DNA of 45,683 bases, taken from contig CALSCP010000713.1 in assembly GCA_943704425.1 (NCBI GenBank), forward strand, positions 13,221 to 58,903, read 5' to 3'. The notes beneath the pieces were generated by a model. The model was given only the letters and a program-made list of their open reading frames with translations. It made no database searches and was not told the DNA's origin. The stretch is from Ministeria vibrans ATCC 50519 (taxonomy: Eukaryota > Opisthokonta > Filasterea). A program made the translations under genes and the position numbers. Shown here piece after piece: positions 11,456-23,525 of the stretch. The first letter of the stretch is position 1; each line of letters begins with the position of its first letter.

Positions 11456-14400
11456 TCAAACGAGAGACTGGTTGACAGTCTCGTCGAGATACGACCCAGT
11501 GCCATTATCAAACGACTCGGAACGTGTCAGTGTGACGGGAACGCGCGCGTTGATTAAGCGCGGTGTGCCAGGCTAGAACACGAAGGAGAAAAAAAAAACA
11601 AAAAAAAGAGTAAGAACGAGACTTTCAAGTGGTGGGGAAAACATACGGCAAAGGCAGCGGAAGAGTGCTCAAAGGCACCGGTGGGGCGAGACTTGCGGCG
11701 CCCAGGGGGTTCCTTGAAGAGCAGGATGACGTTCTTGACGGCACAGCCGAGCTCGGCAGTGACGTGTGCGGACGCAGGGTAGACGGTGAGGCCCGGGTGG
11801 ATGAGGAAAGGGGCGTCCTGGGGAACGGAGGAGCCGCGGAGGCGGATGCGGCCACGCAGGAGCAGGCCCCAGTGAGGGATGGAAAGGGGTGCATCGATAT
11901 CGGCATACTCATATCCCTTGTGCAGCTCTGCCGTGTGCAGCATGCGCGCCACGTCGTCGAAGCTGCGTCCAAACGCTCGCATAAGATCCGTCGTCAGCTC
12001 AAAAGCAAGCACCAGTCGGCCCACCGCACGCCACAGCTCCACTTCAACTTCAAAGCACGTCCGTCGCAGTGTCTTCAAACTACAGAAGAGGGGGGGGGNN
12101 NNNNNNNNGGGGGGGGTCAGGTGAGTAAAATAGAGAACTGGGCATCATTGGTGCGTACTCGCTGCGGTTGAGGCGAAGAGCACGAACGGGCGTGGAGACG
12201 ACGTTCTTCTCGACTAGACGGTTCTTGGTGAGGAAGCTGGTGAGGTTGATAAGGGCACCGGGACCGCCAAAAAAAGTGTGCTCAAGCTTGGCGGAGGGCG
12301 TGAGGGAAATGTCGTCAGCAGGGCTGTGTGCGTCGGCATAGGCGACAGGGTCGTCGTCAAAGTCATGGGACATGGAGGAGCGCACGGAGGATGGGACGGT
12401 TGTGTCGCGACGGTGTTGGTTGTGGTGTAGGGTCGACAGCGGAATCAACTCGCCCGTCGACCTGTCGCGATGAAACTGTCGTTCGGCCGACGTCGACGGA
12501 TGGTCACGCAGTGTTCCTTGGTCCGTCACTCCTTCCGATGGCCCAATGCACCGTTTGCTTCCCCTACACAAAACACCACAACACACCACAACACATAGGC
12601 CCAAGTTAGATGGAAGGATGTGACTTTGACGAGCATACCCGTGTTTCTTGGCAAAGAAGGTGCGCTCAAGTCGTCCGTGGATGATGATGTACAACTCACC
12701 GTCCCGGTCAAGAACGCCCCTAGCAAAAAAAAAAAAGAAAAAAAGCATTACGATTAAAAACGAGAGTCAGACAGAAACAGTATAAGCAGTTGCGTACTTT
12801 TCGGCGGTGGACTTGTCGAGGTAGACAGTGCGGTCGGCAAGGGAACCACCAAGGCGGGCCTCAAGGGCAGCGAGGATGGCGCGATTATGGTCTACGCCGG
12901 GCGGAGCCTCGATGTGAAGGGAGTCAATGAAGGCACGGATAAAGGGCACGTGCGAGAGTACGCTGGCAAGCGAGTCGACCTGGTGGTGAAACGACGTCGT
13001 GGGCAGGAATGACTCGTGCACATAGATGCCGTACTGCTTGTGGCGTACCACCGCCAGCAACTCGTCCGTCTCCTTCGCCTCCAACACACCCTCTTCGCCA
13101 AAACGCTTGACGCTCTCGGCAAGTTCGTTGAGGACCTTCCATGAGGCATGACGCGTCTGCACAAGCGAACCCAGCCCATCTTCAAACGACAGCGTCACCT
13201 GCAGTGCCTCACGCGCATCCTTCAGACTCCCATCAACCTCGTCGCGCACTTCGTGGGCGGCGCGCGTCGTCAACGAGTCGCCGTGACGCTCAATGAGCGA
13301 CTCAATCACCTGATAGCGCAGTTCGGTATGGGCCGCAATGAAACTGTTGGCAATCTCAAAGGCAAGCACAAGATTCTCAAAGGTCACAAGCTCGGCCCAC
13401 CAACGCAGACCAGGAATGCGCCGTAGCACGCGCGCCCACGACGGCTGGGGCTGCCGGAACAGACGACCCAGATGCTACATATAATATAAAATTATGTAAA
13501 ACAATACGGAAAGAAAATGAATAAAATAATTATCGCGCTAAAGAGGTATGTTGGGTCGTTACGTCGTCTTTGCTAAAGTCACAGAGTGGATCGCTGGGGT
13601 CGCGATCGAGAGCAATGTCGACGGCAGCAACGAGGTGGGAAAAGGCGCGGAAGGACACGGTGCCGTCGCCATGGTAGGCGGCATAGCGCTTGCGGAGGGC
13701 CAGGAGGAAGGCCTTGCGCAGCTCATTGCGGATGTCGGCTTGAGAGCAGCCGCACACCTGCATGTTAGACTGGTGCGTGCGCGAGGACGCAAGAAAGCCT
13801 GCGCGACGACGACGCAGCTCTGAGGCATCTCCCGGATTGGCACTCTGAGGGTCATCGGTCGCTGGCAAGGTGGCAGTAGGCTTGTGGCAGCACACGCAGA
13901 GGGCCCACGCACTGAGGCTGGTACGGTTGCCGCGCTTGCGCTCCTTCTCCTTGCGTGCAAACTCAAAGGAGTGCAGTGAGGTCTGGCGCGCAACCTCGGC
14001 CCAATCGGCGCCGTCATAAAAGGTGTTGCGGCGGGTCTCGGTGATAAGGTCGGCGTGGATGTGCTGGACCTCCTCCTTGACATGGTCAAGCAGCGACAGA
14101 CGCGCCGGAGTCATTTCGTTCATCTTGAGAGCCGCCAGCAGCGGGGTCATGGTCGTGGCGTTGATAAGCAGCGTGAGCACAACCACACCACTGACGAGGA
14201 AGAGCACTCGCGTGGAAATGGTGTCGTCCACTTGTGCATTAAGATCGACAATAAGAGCGAGAGCTAGGCCGATGGCACCGCGCAGACCGCCCCAAGACGC
14301 CACAATGCCTTCACGCACGCTTACCGGGTAGCCGCCCATGCGGTTGATGAGCGGACGCAGTGTGAACATCATCAAGAACCGGAATATCTGAGAGAAAGAT

Positions 14401-15748
14401 AAAGAGCGAACGAGAGAGAAAGAGAGAGAGAAAGAGGAGGCAAAAAGGAAACAAACAGGAGACAAAGAAACAGCGTGATGCAGAGAGGAAGAAACAAAAC
14501 AGAGTGAAAGAGGTGTGTGTGTGTGAGTGAGAAGATGACATGGAAAAGTAAAAATAAATACTTGAAGAAAGACAAAGATCATGACGAGATTTCCCCAGTC
14601 ACGTCCTTGAATGTGCGCTGCGTAAAAGAGCCGACCCGTAATGATAATGCCCGAGAAGACAAAAATGAGCGAGTTCGCAATCCAGCCAATCATCTCCCAG
14701 ACCACTTCGACGTGCTCTTCGATGGCGCGCGAGCTAAACTTCTTGCGCCCAAATGACGAGAAGACGACACCCACCGTGACCACAGTCAGGACTCCCGAAA
14801 AGTGCAGTCCTACAAATTGCATTGTCGAAGAAGCGTCAAAAGACACAAACCGAAAAAAAAAATATGGCTTGAGAGGAAACGTACCGGTTGCTTCGGCAAC
14901 AAAGAAGGCAAGGTAGGGCAGGACAATGGTGATGATAGTTTCCAGGATGCTGTCCATGAATACAATGGCGACAAAGAGCGAGCCCACAATGCCAAAGGCG
15001 AGACCCAGAGCAAACGCACCGCCTGTCAGGCGCAGCAGCATCACAACAATTTCGCCGCCCGAACGCAAGTTTTCGCCTGTGACAAAGTCGAGGACAACGA
15101 GAAAGGCAACAAATGCCGAGCCGTCGTTGAGGAGCGACTCGCCTTCGATGAGGGTCGACAGCTGAACGCTCGCGCCAAGTTCGCGCAAGAGGGCCACAAC
15201 AGCGACGGGATCTGTGGCACTGAGGATGGAGCCGAGGAGAAAGGCCGTGGGCCACGACCAGCTGTAGTCAAAGAGGTAGTAGGCGACCAGGGCAACAAGG
15301 CCCATCTGCATGGCGACGCCGACAAAGGCGAGGGTCAACGCCTGTGGCAGCATTTTCAAGAAGACATGGGTGTTGATGCTGAAGGCAGACTCAAATACAA
15401 GCGCAGGAACGAACACAAAAAGGATAATGTCGGGGTGCAGCGTGTCGATGCTAGTGAAGCCAGCGTCAAGGATGCCGTCGTTGCCCTGGAATGAGCGGGA
15501 GAGAGGGAGCGGGTGAGTGAGGGCGGAAAAGGGCATGACTGTACCGAAGCATGCCACACGCCAAACAGCATGCCGACGCACAAAAGGAGGCCGGTGAAGG
15601 GGATGGGGATAAAGCGCTTGATCGCCCTGAAGGACTGCAGCCAGCGGACGATGCCGGCGCTGGCAAGGCACAGGAAGAGCACCAGCACCACATAGTGGCC
15701 GGTGAAGTGCTCGTCGGAATGCGGAGTCGGCGAAGTGCTGTTTGTCAT
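11456..15748 (-). CDS. Na+/H+ exchanger with cytosolic cNMP-binding-like tail (SOS1/SLC9-type)
   Basis: Nine minus-strand exons: 15748-15545, 15485-14885, 14809-14562, 14387-13563, 13474-12798, 12719-12639, 12563-12159, 12079-11647, 11572-11456; 1196 aa. The first about 430 residues form an NHE-type membrane domain with about a dozen hydrophobic helices. It carries ATDPVAVVALL, the ion-binding EGESLLND (Asn-Asp pair) and WGGLRGAIGLALAL. The long cytosolic part resembles plant SOS1. GELYIIIHGRLERTFF (about residue 855) looks like the start of a cyclic-nucleotide-binding beta-roll, and a second beta-rich block lies at about 1030-1130. It exports Na+ in exchange for H+ at the plasma membrane (family knowledge). 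An in-frame ATG at 15835 would add 29 residues; 15748 is preferred because it precedes the first helix closely and leaves a wider promoter. No voltage-sensor domain was seen. Intron 7 contains the N gap. Confidence 0.88.
12099..12108. other. Assembly gap of 10 N flanked by G runs
   Basis: Ten N between two poly-G runs, inside an intron (12080-12158) of the minus-strand NHE gene. It most likely marks an unresolved G homopolymer or scaffold join. It does not interrupt coding sequence in the model. Confidence 0.98.
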
Positions 15749-15928
15749 GGCGAGAGGACACGGCGACTGGACAACTGGGACCACTGCGCGCGTCTCTGTG
15801 TGTGCGCGGTGTGTCCAGCGCAAGGTGTGAACCAACGATCAAAAACTTTGAACTTTGAAAGAGATAAGAATTTGATTTTTAGTTTTTACTTTTTACCTTG
15901 ACACTATTCTCGCACTATTTGCTAGATA
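15749..15928. promoter_or_regulatory. Divergent promoter, NHE / JmjC gene
   Basis: 180 bp between the preferred NHE start and the ATG of the JmjC gene on the other strand. The half next to the JmjC gene is T/A-rich with TTTGAACTTTGAAAG-like words (15846-15862). No known element is recognised. Confidence 0.45.
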
Positions 15929-18332
15929 ATGTGGCGGCAGCTCTCCTTAATAGTGTGTCTCCTTCTTGGAGGGCTTGTGGGCACGGCCGTTCGCTTTTAT
16001 GCGCATCAGCAGTGTTCGGAGGTGAACGGCTGTGGAGTCCACCTGAGCCTGGCTCAGTCGCTGGACCGCATGTCCGAACTTGCCTACGAGAAGATGCGCG
16101 AGGGTACGGCGTGTGTATGCTGTGGGGGAGTGGGCGTGTTGGGCACGGCACTCGCGACAAGTGGTTTTGACAAGCTGTCAAACAATGGCAAATGACACCG
16201 GCCCCTTCCTTCCTTCCTCACCCTAACCCAGGCAACGCATACACGGGCTTTCAAGTATCGAAAGGCTGGGAGCCTGAAATTCTGACGGAGCTGCCCAACA
16301 CGACGTACTTTCTGGAGGTATGGTGCGCACACTGTCGCTCTGAGGGCCTCTGATGCATTGCGTCTCTTCCCTTTCCTTCTCTGCCCTTTCCCTCCACAGC
16401 GATTTGTACGGCGGCGCGAGCCAGTGATATTTCGACTTGGCGACGGAGGATTCAAGAAGCATTTGGGATGGAGAACAGAGTTGTGGAAGAACCCGCAGTA
16501 TTTGATGAATGTGAGTGCTGTGTGTTGAGACGGGTTGTGAGCAGTGTGACTGACACGCGTACGCCTTGCTGTAGCACACGGCCGATGAATTGGTTCACAT
16601 TGAGTATCGGGCTGTACCTGGTGAGCAATATGCATTCTGTTGAGGAAACGCTTTATATTCATCCTGTTTCGGTCAGGTCGCGAAAAGGAGTTTCTGGATG
16701 CTCAAGAGGCGTTTGATGGCAAGGGCGAAATCGACTTTACGGTGGTGGACGGGACGGATGAGGACGACGCCCAACTCACTGCCATCAACGAAATGTATTC
16801 GGACGAAGCAGTGCGCACTTCGTTCGACAATCCGCTCAGTTCGCTCATCACCAGTGACCCGCGCTTTGCCAACCCAACGGAGCGCGTAGGCAAGTTTGGC
16901 TACGATCCACTGGGTATAGAAGACACCAAGCGTGTATTTCGGAAGCAGGCGCATGTGTGCTGACGGTCTGTATGTCCTGTGTTTGTGTGGTGTGTGTGTG
17001 TGTAGATGCGGGCAGTAGTGGCCATATGTTGGACTTTGGTTCGTATTTGGATCTGCTTCTGACGCGATATAATCGCGCCTTCTATCCATATCTCAACATG
17101 CAACTGTACGGAAGTGCCTACAATTATACGATGTGTAAGTAACGTGCGTATGTATTCCTAATAGGGGAGTGCATGAGAAGTGGTTTCGGCAGTCAGCGTC
17201 AAGCAAAGCCGTCCGCAAACACCCAGTGGTACGTCCGTGCCGCACACATGAGCTTCCTCTCGTGATTTTACACGACGCGTTATTACTTTAGTTGGCTGGC
17301 CCCGCTGCGCGTCTCTCGACCGACTATCACGTGCCTCCCTTTTACTCCGGGTCCTTTCTCACCCATCTGAATCAGGTCTACTCCCCTCCCTTTTCTGTAC
17401 ATCTGAACGCTCACATCCCGTTTAGATTAACTTTTGGTTGGGCAGCACGTCTCCCAACCAGACGGCGGGTGCTGCGTCTGCCCGTACGCCCATTGCGTTC
17501 CCTATCAACCGTGTCCTCTGATGCTCTGTTTTTGTGTGTAGTGCACCGTGATGGAAAGGACAACCTGTATGCGGTTGTGTCGGGCCAGAAACGGGTATGA
17601 CTAAATTACAGTGCTCGAGTCGAGTCTGACCATACCTTGACTATCTTGTGTGCAGTTCCTATTGTATTCGCCCGCAGACGCAGGCAAGGTGTATCTGCAA
17701 GGTCCGTTGTCTCCTTTCTGTCTTCCCTGTCGCTTCTGTTCTGTCCCCTTTTTCATTTTCTCCCTCTGCTACTTTGCGCCTTTCTCCTTCTCTCTTTTGT
17801 CGTTTTGTCTCTATCACTTTGCCATCACGTTGTTGTTTTTCTCCCTTCTTTTCTATCTTTCTGTTTTCGCTTCCTTTCCTGTCTACTTTTTTAAAAACGT
17901 TTTCTGCCTGTCTGACACAGCCTGTACTTGAACCTTGGTAGGAAACCACAAGCACACTTCTCACTTAGGTCAGGTTTCAATGAAAAGGGACTTTAATGGT
18001 GGAAATTTTGCCCGTAAGCACCTAAAAATGCGAGCGAGACATTTAAACATTGAGAGGGATTAACTATTTTGTGTGTGCGTCCAGGGACCGATCCGGACAT
18101 TGCAGTGCCAGAAGAGCAGTTCCCGCTGTTCCACGAAGCGCGTCCGACGTATGCACACCTTCAGGCTGGCGATTTGTTCTATCTTCCGACAGGCTGGTTC
18201 CATCTGGTGACGTCGACTGGGTTCCCTCACATGGCTCTCAACTTCTGGGCCCTGCCTCCGCTGGAGTGTCTGCGCGAGCACCACTGCCCCCCGGCATGCA
18301 CCGACCCTGTCTCTTGTCACCGAGGCTCCTGA
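15929..18332 (+). CDS. JmjC (cupin-like) 2-oxoglutarate oxygenase with N-terminal signal anchor
   Basis: Twelve exons: 15929-16103, 16232-16317, 16400-16510, 16575-16620, 16677-16913, 17006-17134, 17197-17228, 17292-17375, 17426-17483, 17542-17594, 17656-17701, 18085-18332; 434 aa. The N-terminus has a hydrophobic segment (residues about 5-22), so the protein probably enters the ER. The C-terminal half is a JmjC fold: STDYHVPPFYSG, INFWLGS, then LHRDGKDNLYAVVSGQKR, and GDLFYLPTGWFHLV. The iron-binding triad would be H321, D323 and H392. Such enzymes hydroxylate or demethylate proteins or small substrates using Fe(II) and 2-oxoglutarate; the substrate is unknown. A Cys-rich tail (CLREHHCPPAC...C) may form disulphides. 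The donor of exon 9 is uncertain (GTGCTG at about 17469 or GTACGC at 17484, both in phase). Confidence 0.82.
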
Positions 18333-18626
18333 CCGCACTCCTTCATCACTTGCCCTATATACAACTATTTCTTCTTTTCATTTCTCACTGTGTGTGTGTG
18401 TGTGTGTGGCATTGGTCCCCTCCTCTTCAGTCATCATCTTTCTTTTTGGATCCTGTTGAAAATTTGTCGCCCTTGGTCGACACAACGCGACCTTGGAAGT
18501 AGCGCACACGCTCGTCGCGGTCGTGCTGGCCCACTCTCCGCGAATCAATCCGGCACGCTCTGGGCAAAGCATACAAACAAGTAAATTAATATGCTTCAAG
18601 TTTTCCTTTGGTCAGAATGTGAACTC
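18333..18626. other. Convergent spacer with GT microsatellite
   Basis: Spacer between the stop of the JmjC gene and the stop of the minus-strand CUEDC2-like gene. It contains a short GT repeat (18390-18408) and no open frame worth calling. It presumably holds both 3' UTRs and polyadenylation signals. Confidence 0.5.
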
Positions 18627-19530
18627 CTACTTGGTCGTGGCATTTTCCTTTTCTTCTTGAAGACTGTATCGGTTGATAATTTTGTTGCGGACTTCTTCGT
18701 CGAGCGTCGCCGTGTCGGTCGTGACAGTGGCTCGCGTCGGTTTACGCGGCACTTCACTTGGTAAATCTTCGGGTGCGTCCAGAAGGGTCGCCGCTGCCTG
18801 TTCTACGTCGCCCTGGGCACTGCGCAAGGTTCGAGCAACAAACCATCGGGGTAAATGAGGGTATAGTTGAGAGAGTGAGTCGACAGTGGCGGTGTCGACC
18901 GTCTCGCCTGTCTCCGCCTGCTGCTCGGACAGCTCTGACTCCGTGCGTGCTCGTCCTGCCAACGGATCTACGAGGGAGATTGAGACACGAACGCAAAGAG
19001 GGAAGCTGTGTGCAACATCCATGCGGGACCACCTTCTGCGACGGCGTCCGCGGCAGGCGTTGTTGGCTGCGACGCAGTTGAACTTGACGCGAGCGAGAAG
19101 TGTCGGCGCATACTTTCGGCGACTGCTGACGCGTCAATGCACGCCGGCGCCTCCTCCTCGACCGCCTGGTTGTCTTTTACAAGTTGAACAATCTTCGAGA
19201 CCTCCTCGCGGTAGTTGGGAACCTGAGCGATCGAGCGAGCGAGAGAGAGAGAGAGAGTGAGTGAGTGGGTTTTGGCGCGCGAATCAAAACGACAGCACCT
19301 CCTCGAAGCCAGGAAGGTACGTGAGGAACATCTCGACGATCTCCTCCGAGTCAATCTCATCGTCTTCCGTGTCCTCAAGGAAGCTACAACAAGACGCATC
19401 AATCAGTTTATCAGAGAGTGTGCACTGGGCAAAAGACAAACGGATACTTTGCAAGATAGCTAAGGACTTCCTCGTCGACGTCAACACACGCCTCAAAGCG
19501 CTGAACGTATGATCCGATGACGCTGCTCAT
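18627..19530 (-). CDS. CUE-domain protein, CUEDC2-like
   Basis: Four minus-strand exons (19530-19448, 19383-19299, 19222-19033, 18967-18627), 232 aa. The N-terminal helical region has YLANFLED...EEIVEMFLTYLPGF, which parallels the matching N-terminal block of animal CUEDC2. A CUE domain (about residues 150-187, SLSQLYPHLPRWFVARTL) would bind ubiquitin. The C-terminal helix EEVRNKIINRYSLQEEK also matches CUEDC2. In animals CUEDC2 modulates receptor turnover, NF-kB signalling and the anaphase-promoting complex; which of these applies here is not known. The length is slightly below the animal protein. It shares a 168-bp divergent spacer with the FBF1-like gene. Confidence 0.8.
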
Positions 19531-19698
19531 ATCAGATCGGGGGAGACAAAACAGAAAATTATAAAGTCAAAACTGTGAAACTCAATGTTTTGATTATTAA
19601 TTGAGAATTTCAAATAATTTTCAATCACCACTACGTCGAACTCTCTGTCGGCTTGGACATTGTATAGCGCCAAACGTTTCTGATTGTGATTTCCTTCC

Positions 19699-22046
19699 AT
19701 GTCCGATCTGGACAGCCTGATTGACGACCTGCTTGCCTCGGAGAAGTCGGCGCAAGGCAACCATGACACTTCGTTTGGCCCCAGCGACGGCGATGACGGC
19801 GATACGGACCACACCGACGGCGATGACGACATTGAGGTGTCCGCTCCTCCGCCCGGCGTGGATGTCGCTGCCTTGCGAAAGTCGAATTCGGTACGAACTT
19901 GGCAGAGTGGCGGCTTTTTTGAATTTTGGTTTTCAAAATTAATACCCACACAACATAGACCAAAGCATTTCAAGCACCTCGAGTCGGGGCTCGCGAGAAC
20001 TACGAACCTGTCAACGATGTACCGACGGCAAGGTCTGGAGGCTCGGCACGGTCGGCCTCAGTCGAAGAGGACGACTACGACGACGACAACGACGATGTCC
20101 TTGGACTGTTGCACTTTGACGATGAGGCGCCGCCCACGGCTGCGACGCGCACGGTTGCACCGCAGCCACGCGCGTCGACGCAATCGAGTCTTGGTCGCCG
20201 TGGCAGTATTGTGGGGTCGACTGTGTCGCTCGAGGCGGGCGAGGACGCCGAAGGCGAGTTTGATGAGCAGTTTGAGGGTGGTGGGTACAACCCACTGGCG
20301 AGTTTTGGCGGTGGGAGTGCTGAGCCAACGACCACACGCGCACGTGCAGTGCATTTGGGTAGTCTGGATTTGTATGAGAAGGACGAACGACGAGAGACTC
20401 GCAAGGGCAATGCAACATCGTTTCCCTGGGAGCGCAGGGAGGTGACGGCAAAGCGGTCAACAGGCACATCCAACACGACTGTTGTCCTTTCGGGAGTGCC
20501 TCCGCAGCCAACGGAAGAGTCGGTGTACGTTGCAGGGACGGGTGTGTCATCGCCATTTCGCCATCGGTCGCCTCTGTCGGCCACAAGTGCGTCTCTTTCG
20601 GAGCGACTGTCACCGGACCACGAGCTGCCGGCAAACGCACGACCTGACACGTCTTTCGCCGCTGCTCCCTCCGCGGCCTCGTCTGCAGTGGCCGAAAGTA
20701 AAGGTGTGCGGTGCACCGGGGTGGCGTGTGAGTACCGCGAGACATTGGAACGCGAACGTGCGTCGTGGTCCGTCGAGCGGGAGTGTATGAATGTCGAGCG
20801 ACAAGCGTGGGAGACGGAGCGACAACGACTGCAAGTTGAGCAGGAGACGGCTGTGGCGCAGGCACGTCGTCAAGAACAGGCACAACAGCAACAACAACAG
20901 ATGCAGGGTGAGACATTACATGTGCTTGCGGACGATGTGCAGCGCAACGCAGCGCAACTGGGAGCGATGCGAGAACGACTGGAGAGTGTGCAGGAAGGGA
21001 CGTTGCGCGAGCGAGAGGCGATGTTGGAGCGGCGGGAGCGACTGTTGGAGGAAGAGCAGGCAAGAGTAGAACAGCGTGCACGTATGGTGGAAGATGAGAT
21101 GCGTGCGGGGCGGGAGCAGCGGGCTCAGGCAGAGGGAGAGATGAGGGGAGTGCGCGAGAGAGGGGAGCGTATGCTGTTTGAGGCGCAGGCGATGATGGCC
21201 CGAGTCGAGGCAGATCGACGGACGTTTGACGAGACGATGCGGGTAGAGCGAAGTGCGCAGGCTGGGATAGTGGTGCGCGAGCGGGAGCAAATGGAGCGGG
21301 AGCGAGAACGGCTGCAGAAGGAGCGGGAGGAGTGGACGCGACTGCGAGCGAAACGAGAGGCAGAAGCGGCGATGGGGGAGGCACGCGGAGAGTCACAGCG
21401 CGAGGAGGAGCGCGTATTGGGGAACAAGCGACGCGAGGTGATGGAGTTGTTGGTGGAGCTGGATTCGCAGAGGGAAGAGCTGCGTCTCGAGAAGGAGACG
21501 CTGAAGAGCGAACAAGAGGAGTTTGTGCGACACTGTGGGGATTTAGCGGCACGCGCGGAGCAGATTGAGACGGCGCACGCAGAGGCAATGAGCTTCCGGG
21601 ATGTGGGGGAGCAGGCGCTGCGGGAAGCCGAGGCAATGATGGCGGACGTGGTGGATGGTCAGCGGGTAGTGGAGCGGCTGCGGGCGGAGCTGCGAGGCAG
21701 GGAGGCCGAGGCAGCACGCGAACGCATTGAGCTGGCTCAGCGGCGCAAGGAGCTCGTGGAGGCGGAGGTTGCTGTAAAACGAGGGCGACAGAGCCGGCAG
21801 CGACGCAGTGAGCTTGAGACAGACACGGAGGATGACGACAATGAAGACAGTGATGGAGGGGAGCTTGTGTTGAGACGCGGCGGAACAGCTGTGTGGGGGT
21901 ACGATTATACGAGACTGAGTTAGTATTGACGTTGCGGTTTGACTAGGTCGCATCGTCGGGCGTTGATGCAGCTGCAGGAGGAGGTGCAGCAGGATGCGAG
22001 TGAGCTGCGCAATCAGGCTTTATACATTGAGTCGCTTGCCAATTAA
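19699..22046 (+). CDS. FBF1-like transition-fibre coiled-coil protein
   Basis: Three exons (19699-19890, 19959-21898, 21947-22046), 743 aa. The N-terminal MSDLDSLIDDLLASE block and the LRKSNST motif match FBF1 (human ...LKKSNSAPSK). A disordered region with short DDVLGLLHFDDE-like and FPWERREV motifs follows. From about residue 270 to 690 there is one long coiled coil rich in Arg, Glu and Gln. The last exon ends SHRRALMQLQEE...YIESLAN, equivalent to the C-terminus of animal FBF1. FBF1 sits on distal appendages/transition fibres at the ciliary base and gates intraflagellar-transport entry, so the gene argues for a flagellated stage. Without splicing intron 2 the protein would lose the conserved C-terminus. 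Confidence 0.82.
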
Positions 22047-22380
22047 ATTATTATGGATACAAAAATCATTATTATAATATTATTTTTATAATCCTTACGC
22101 GTTCGCCCGTAATATTTTTGTGATAATGTTGATAGGAAACGAGACGAGTGAATGATGTGTGGCACAGGCCACATGTTGTACCATGCAGCAATGACTAATG
22201 CTGCGTGTACAAGTCGCCCACAGGATCATGATATTACTCAAAATCTGTGAGTTGGACAGACGGGAAAATGTCAGTCACAACTTTAATTGGAAAAAATAAT
22301 GTCTATTGTGACTTGTGAGTCAATTCACATTTCACAACTTTATTATTCTTTGTTTGCGTGATCCTGTCTACGAGTGAACA
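22047..22380. other. AT-rich spacer with putative BAG-gene promoter
   Basis: 334 bp between FBF1-like stop and BAG-domain start. It is AT-rich with short ATT/TTA runs (22047-22095). The last 110 bp hold TGTCAGTCAC and GTGACTTGTGAGTCA words (22270-22322), similar to words upstream of other genes here. No ORF or RNA gene seen. Confidence 0.5.
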
Positions 22381-23085
22381 ATGGGCGGGAAGTGGTCGTC
22401 GCGCGATGACTCTGAAGACTGGCAGGAGCCCGAGGAGGTGCGTGGCACAGACGCACTGGTCGTCCGTCGACCTGACTGACTTGCTCTGTCCTTTTGCAGC
22501 AACCCAAGGCGCCTCCTCCTCCTCCCCAAGTGCAACTGACTCCTGAAGAAATTGCCAAAGTAGATTGCTCCCTCCTTATCCTTCTCAAACCTCTCACACG
22601 ATCTCCTTCTTTCTTTTTTTTTTTTTTTTTTTTTTTTTTTGTCTCGATGCACAGAACAAAATTGAGACACTCTCGACGCGAGCAGACGACATTGTAGGGC
22701 AGGTTGATGTGTGGAGAAAGAGGGTGGACGAGCTTGGCGATGAGTTGACGGAGAAAGAGCTAAGATCAGGGTATGGCGCGTAGAGAGTGAGTGTGTGAGT
22801 GGGTCAGTGGGTAGTGCAGAGTGAGTGGGTGTGAGTGGGTGGGTGTCACCGCCTGATCATCTGTCTCGCGTTCGACCATTAGTGTGCTACTGACACACTA
22901 CATGATTGTGTAGGCTGCAGTATAAGGATCAGCTTGAGGGGCTGCTGTGCAAATTGGACGCGGTGGACACAGACGAGCAGGAGATCCGTGCGCAGCGCAA
23001 GCAGGTGGTTGTGCGCGTGAACAAGCTGCTCGACAAAGAAGTTGATCCGACGCTTGCCATGGTGCAGGGCAAGGTTTCTCTCTAG
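22381..23085 (+). CDS. BAG-domain co-chaperone (BAG1-like)
   Basis: Four exons (22381-22437, 22500-22559, 22655-22770, 22914-23085), 134 aa. A short N-terminus contains a proline-rich patch (residues about 20-30). The rest is helical and carries a BAG-domain signature: LQYKDQLEGLLCKLDAVDTD followed by RAQRKQVVVRVNKLLDKEVD. BAG domains bind the ATPase domain of Hsp70 and act as nucleotide-exchange factors. There is no ubiquitin-like domain, unlike animal BAG1, so only the minimal domain is present. Intron 2 carries a poly-T of 27. The ATG is the first in frame and gives a short acidic start. Confidence 0.75.
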
Positions 23086-23152
23086 AACCAGCCTCGTAAT
23101 AATAGTATTGTTTTGTACACTAAAGACATCTTTTTTGCTTCTGTTTCCCCTC

Positions 23153-23183
<31 letters not shown>

Positions 23184-23405
23184 GCATATTGTGAATGATC
23201 ACTGATCTGAGTGATCTTCATTATCCAATGACGAACCAGTAGGTCAGTAGTCCAGTACCAAACGTGAGAGCTTTTCGGGACACTTCAAGACAGAGTTCAT
23301 AGTTATTATGTGGTTAATATGATTGTTCCATCTCGTTTCATCATCTTCACTTCTTAAGTTCATAAGTAAATCATAACTCACATTTAGTCATATATTATAT
23401 TCTGT
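23086..23405. other. Spacer with CT microsatellite
   Basis: 320 bp between the BAG-domain stop and the next gene. It contains a CT repeat (23156-23182) and AT-rich sequence near the downstream start. No gene seen. Confidence 0.5.
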
Positions 23406-23494
23406 ATGGAGTGCGACGATGATGAAGTTCCCTTTGGAATGGGAGTCGACCCTGTTCACGTACGCATCGTGCGTTGTTTTCAATGGTGTTTCCT

Positions 23495-23525
<31 letters not shown>

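Noticed and set aside
13530-15842. One continuous 770-codon frame for the exchanger
   Set aside because: It reads through introns: helix 1 lies in another frame, and the intron segments break the conserved membrane helices. The nine-exon model keeps all motifs in frame.
18486-18580. Possible tRNA-like stretch
   Set aside because: No consistent acceptor stem, anticodon arm or T-arm consensus could be folded by eye.
20011-21717. 568-codon minus-strand open frame rich in Pro, Ala, Ser and Arg
   Set aside because: It is the mirror of the GAG/CGG-rich coiled-coil codons of the FBF1-like gene; no motifs, and the sense strand has conserved ends.
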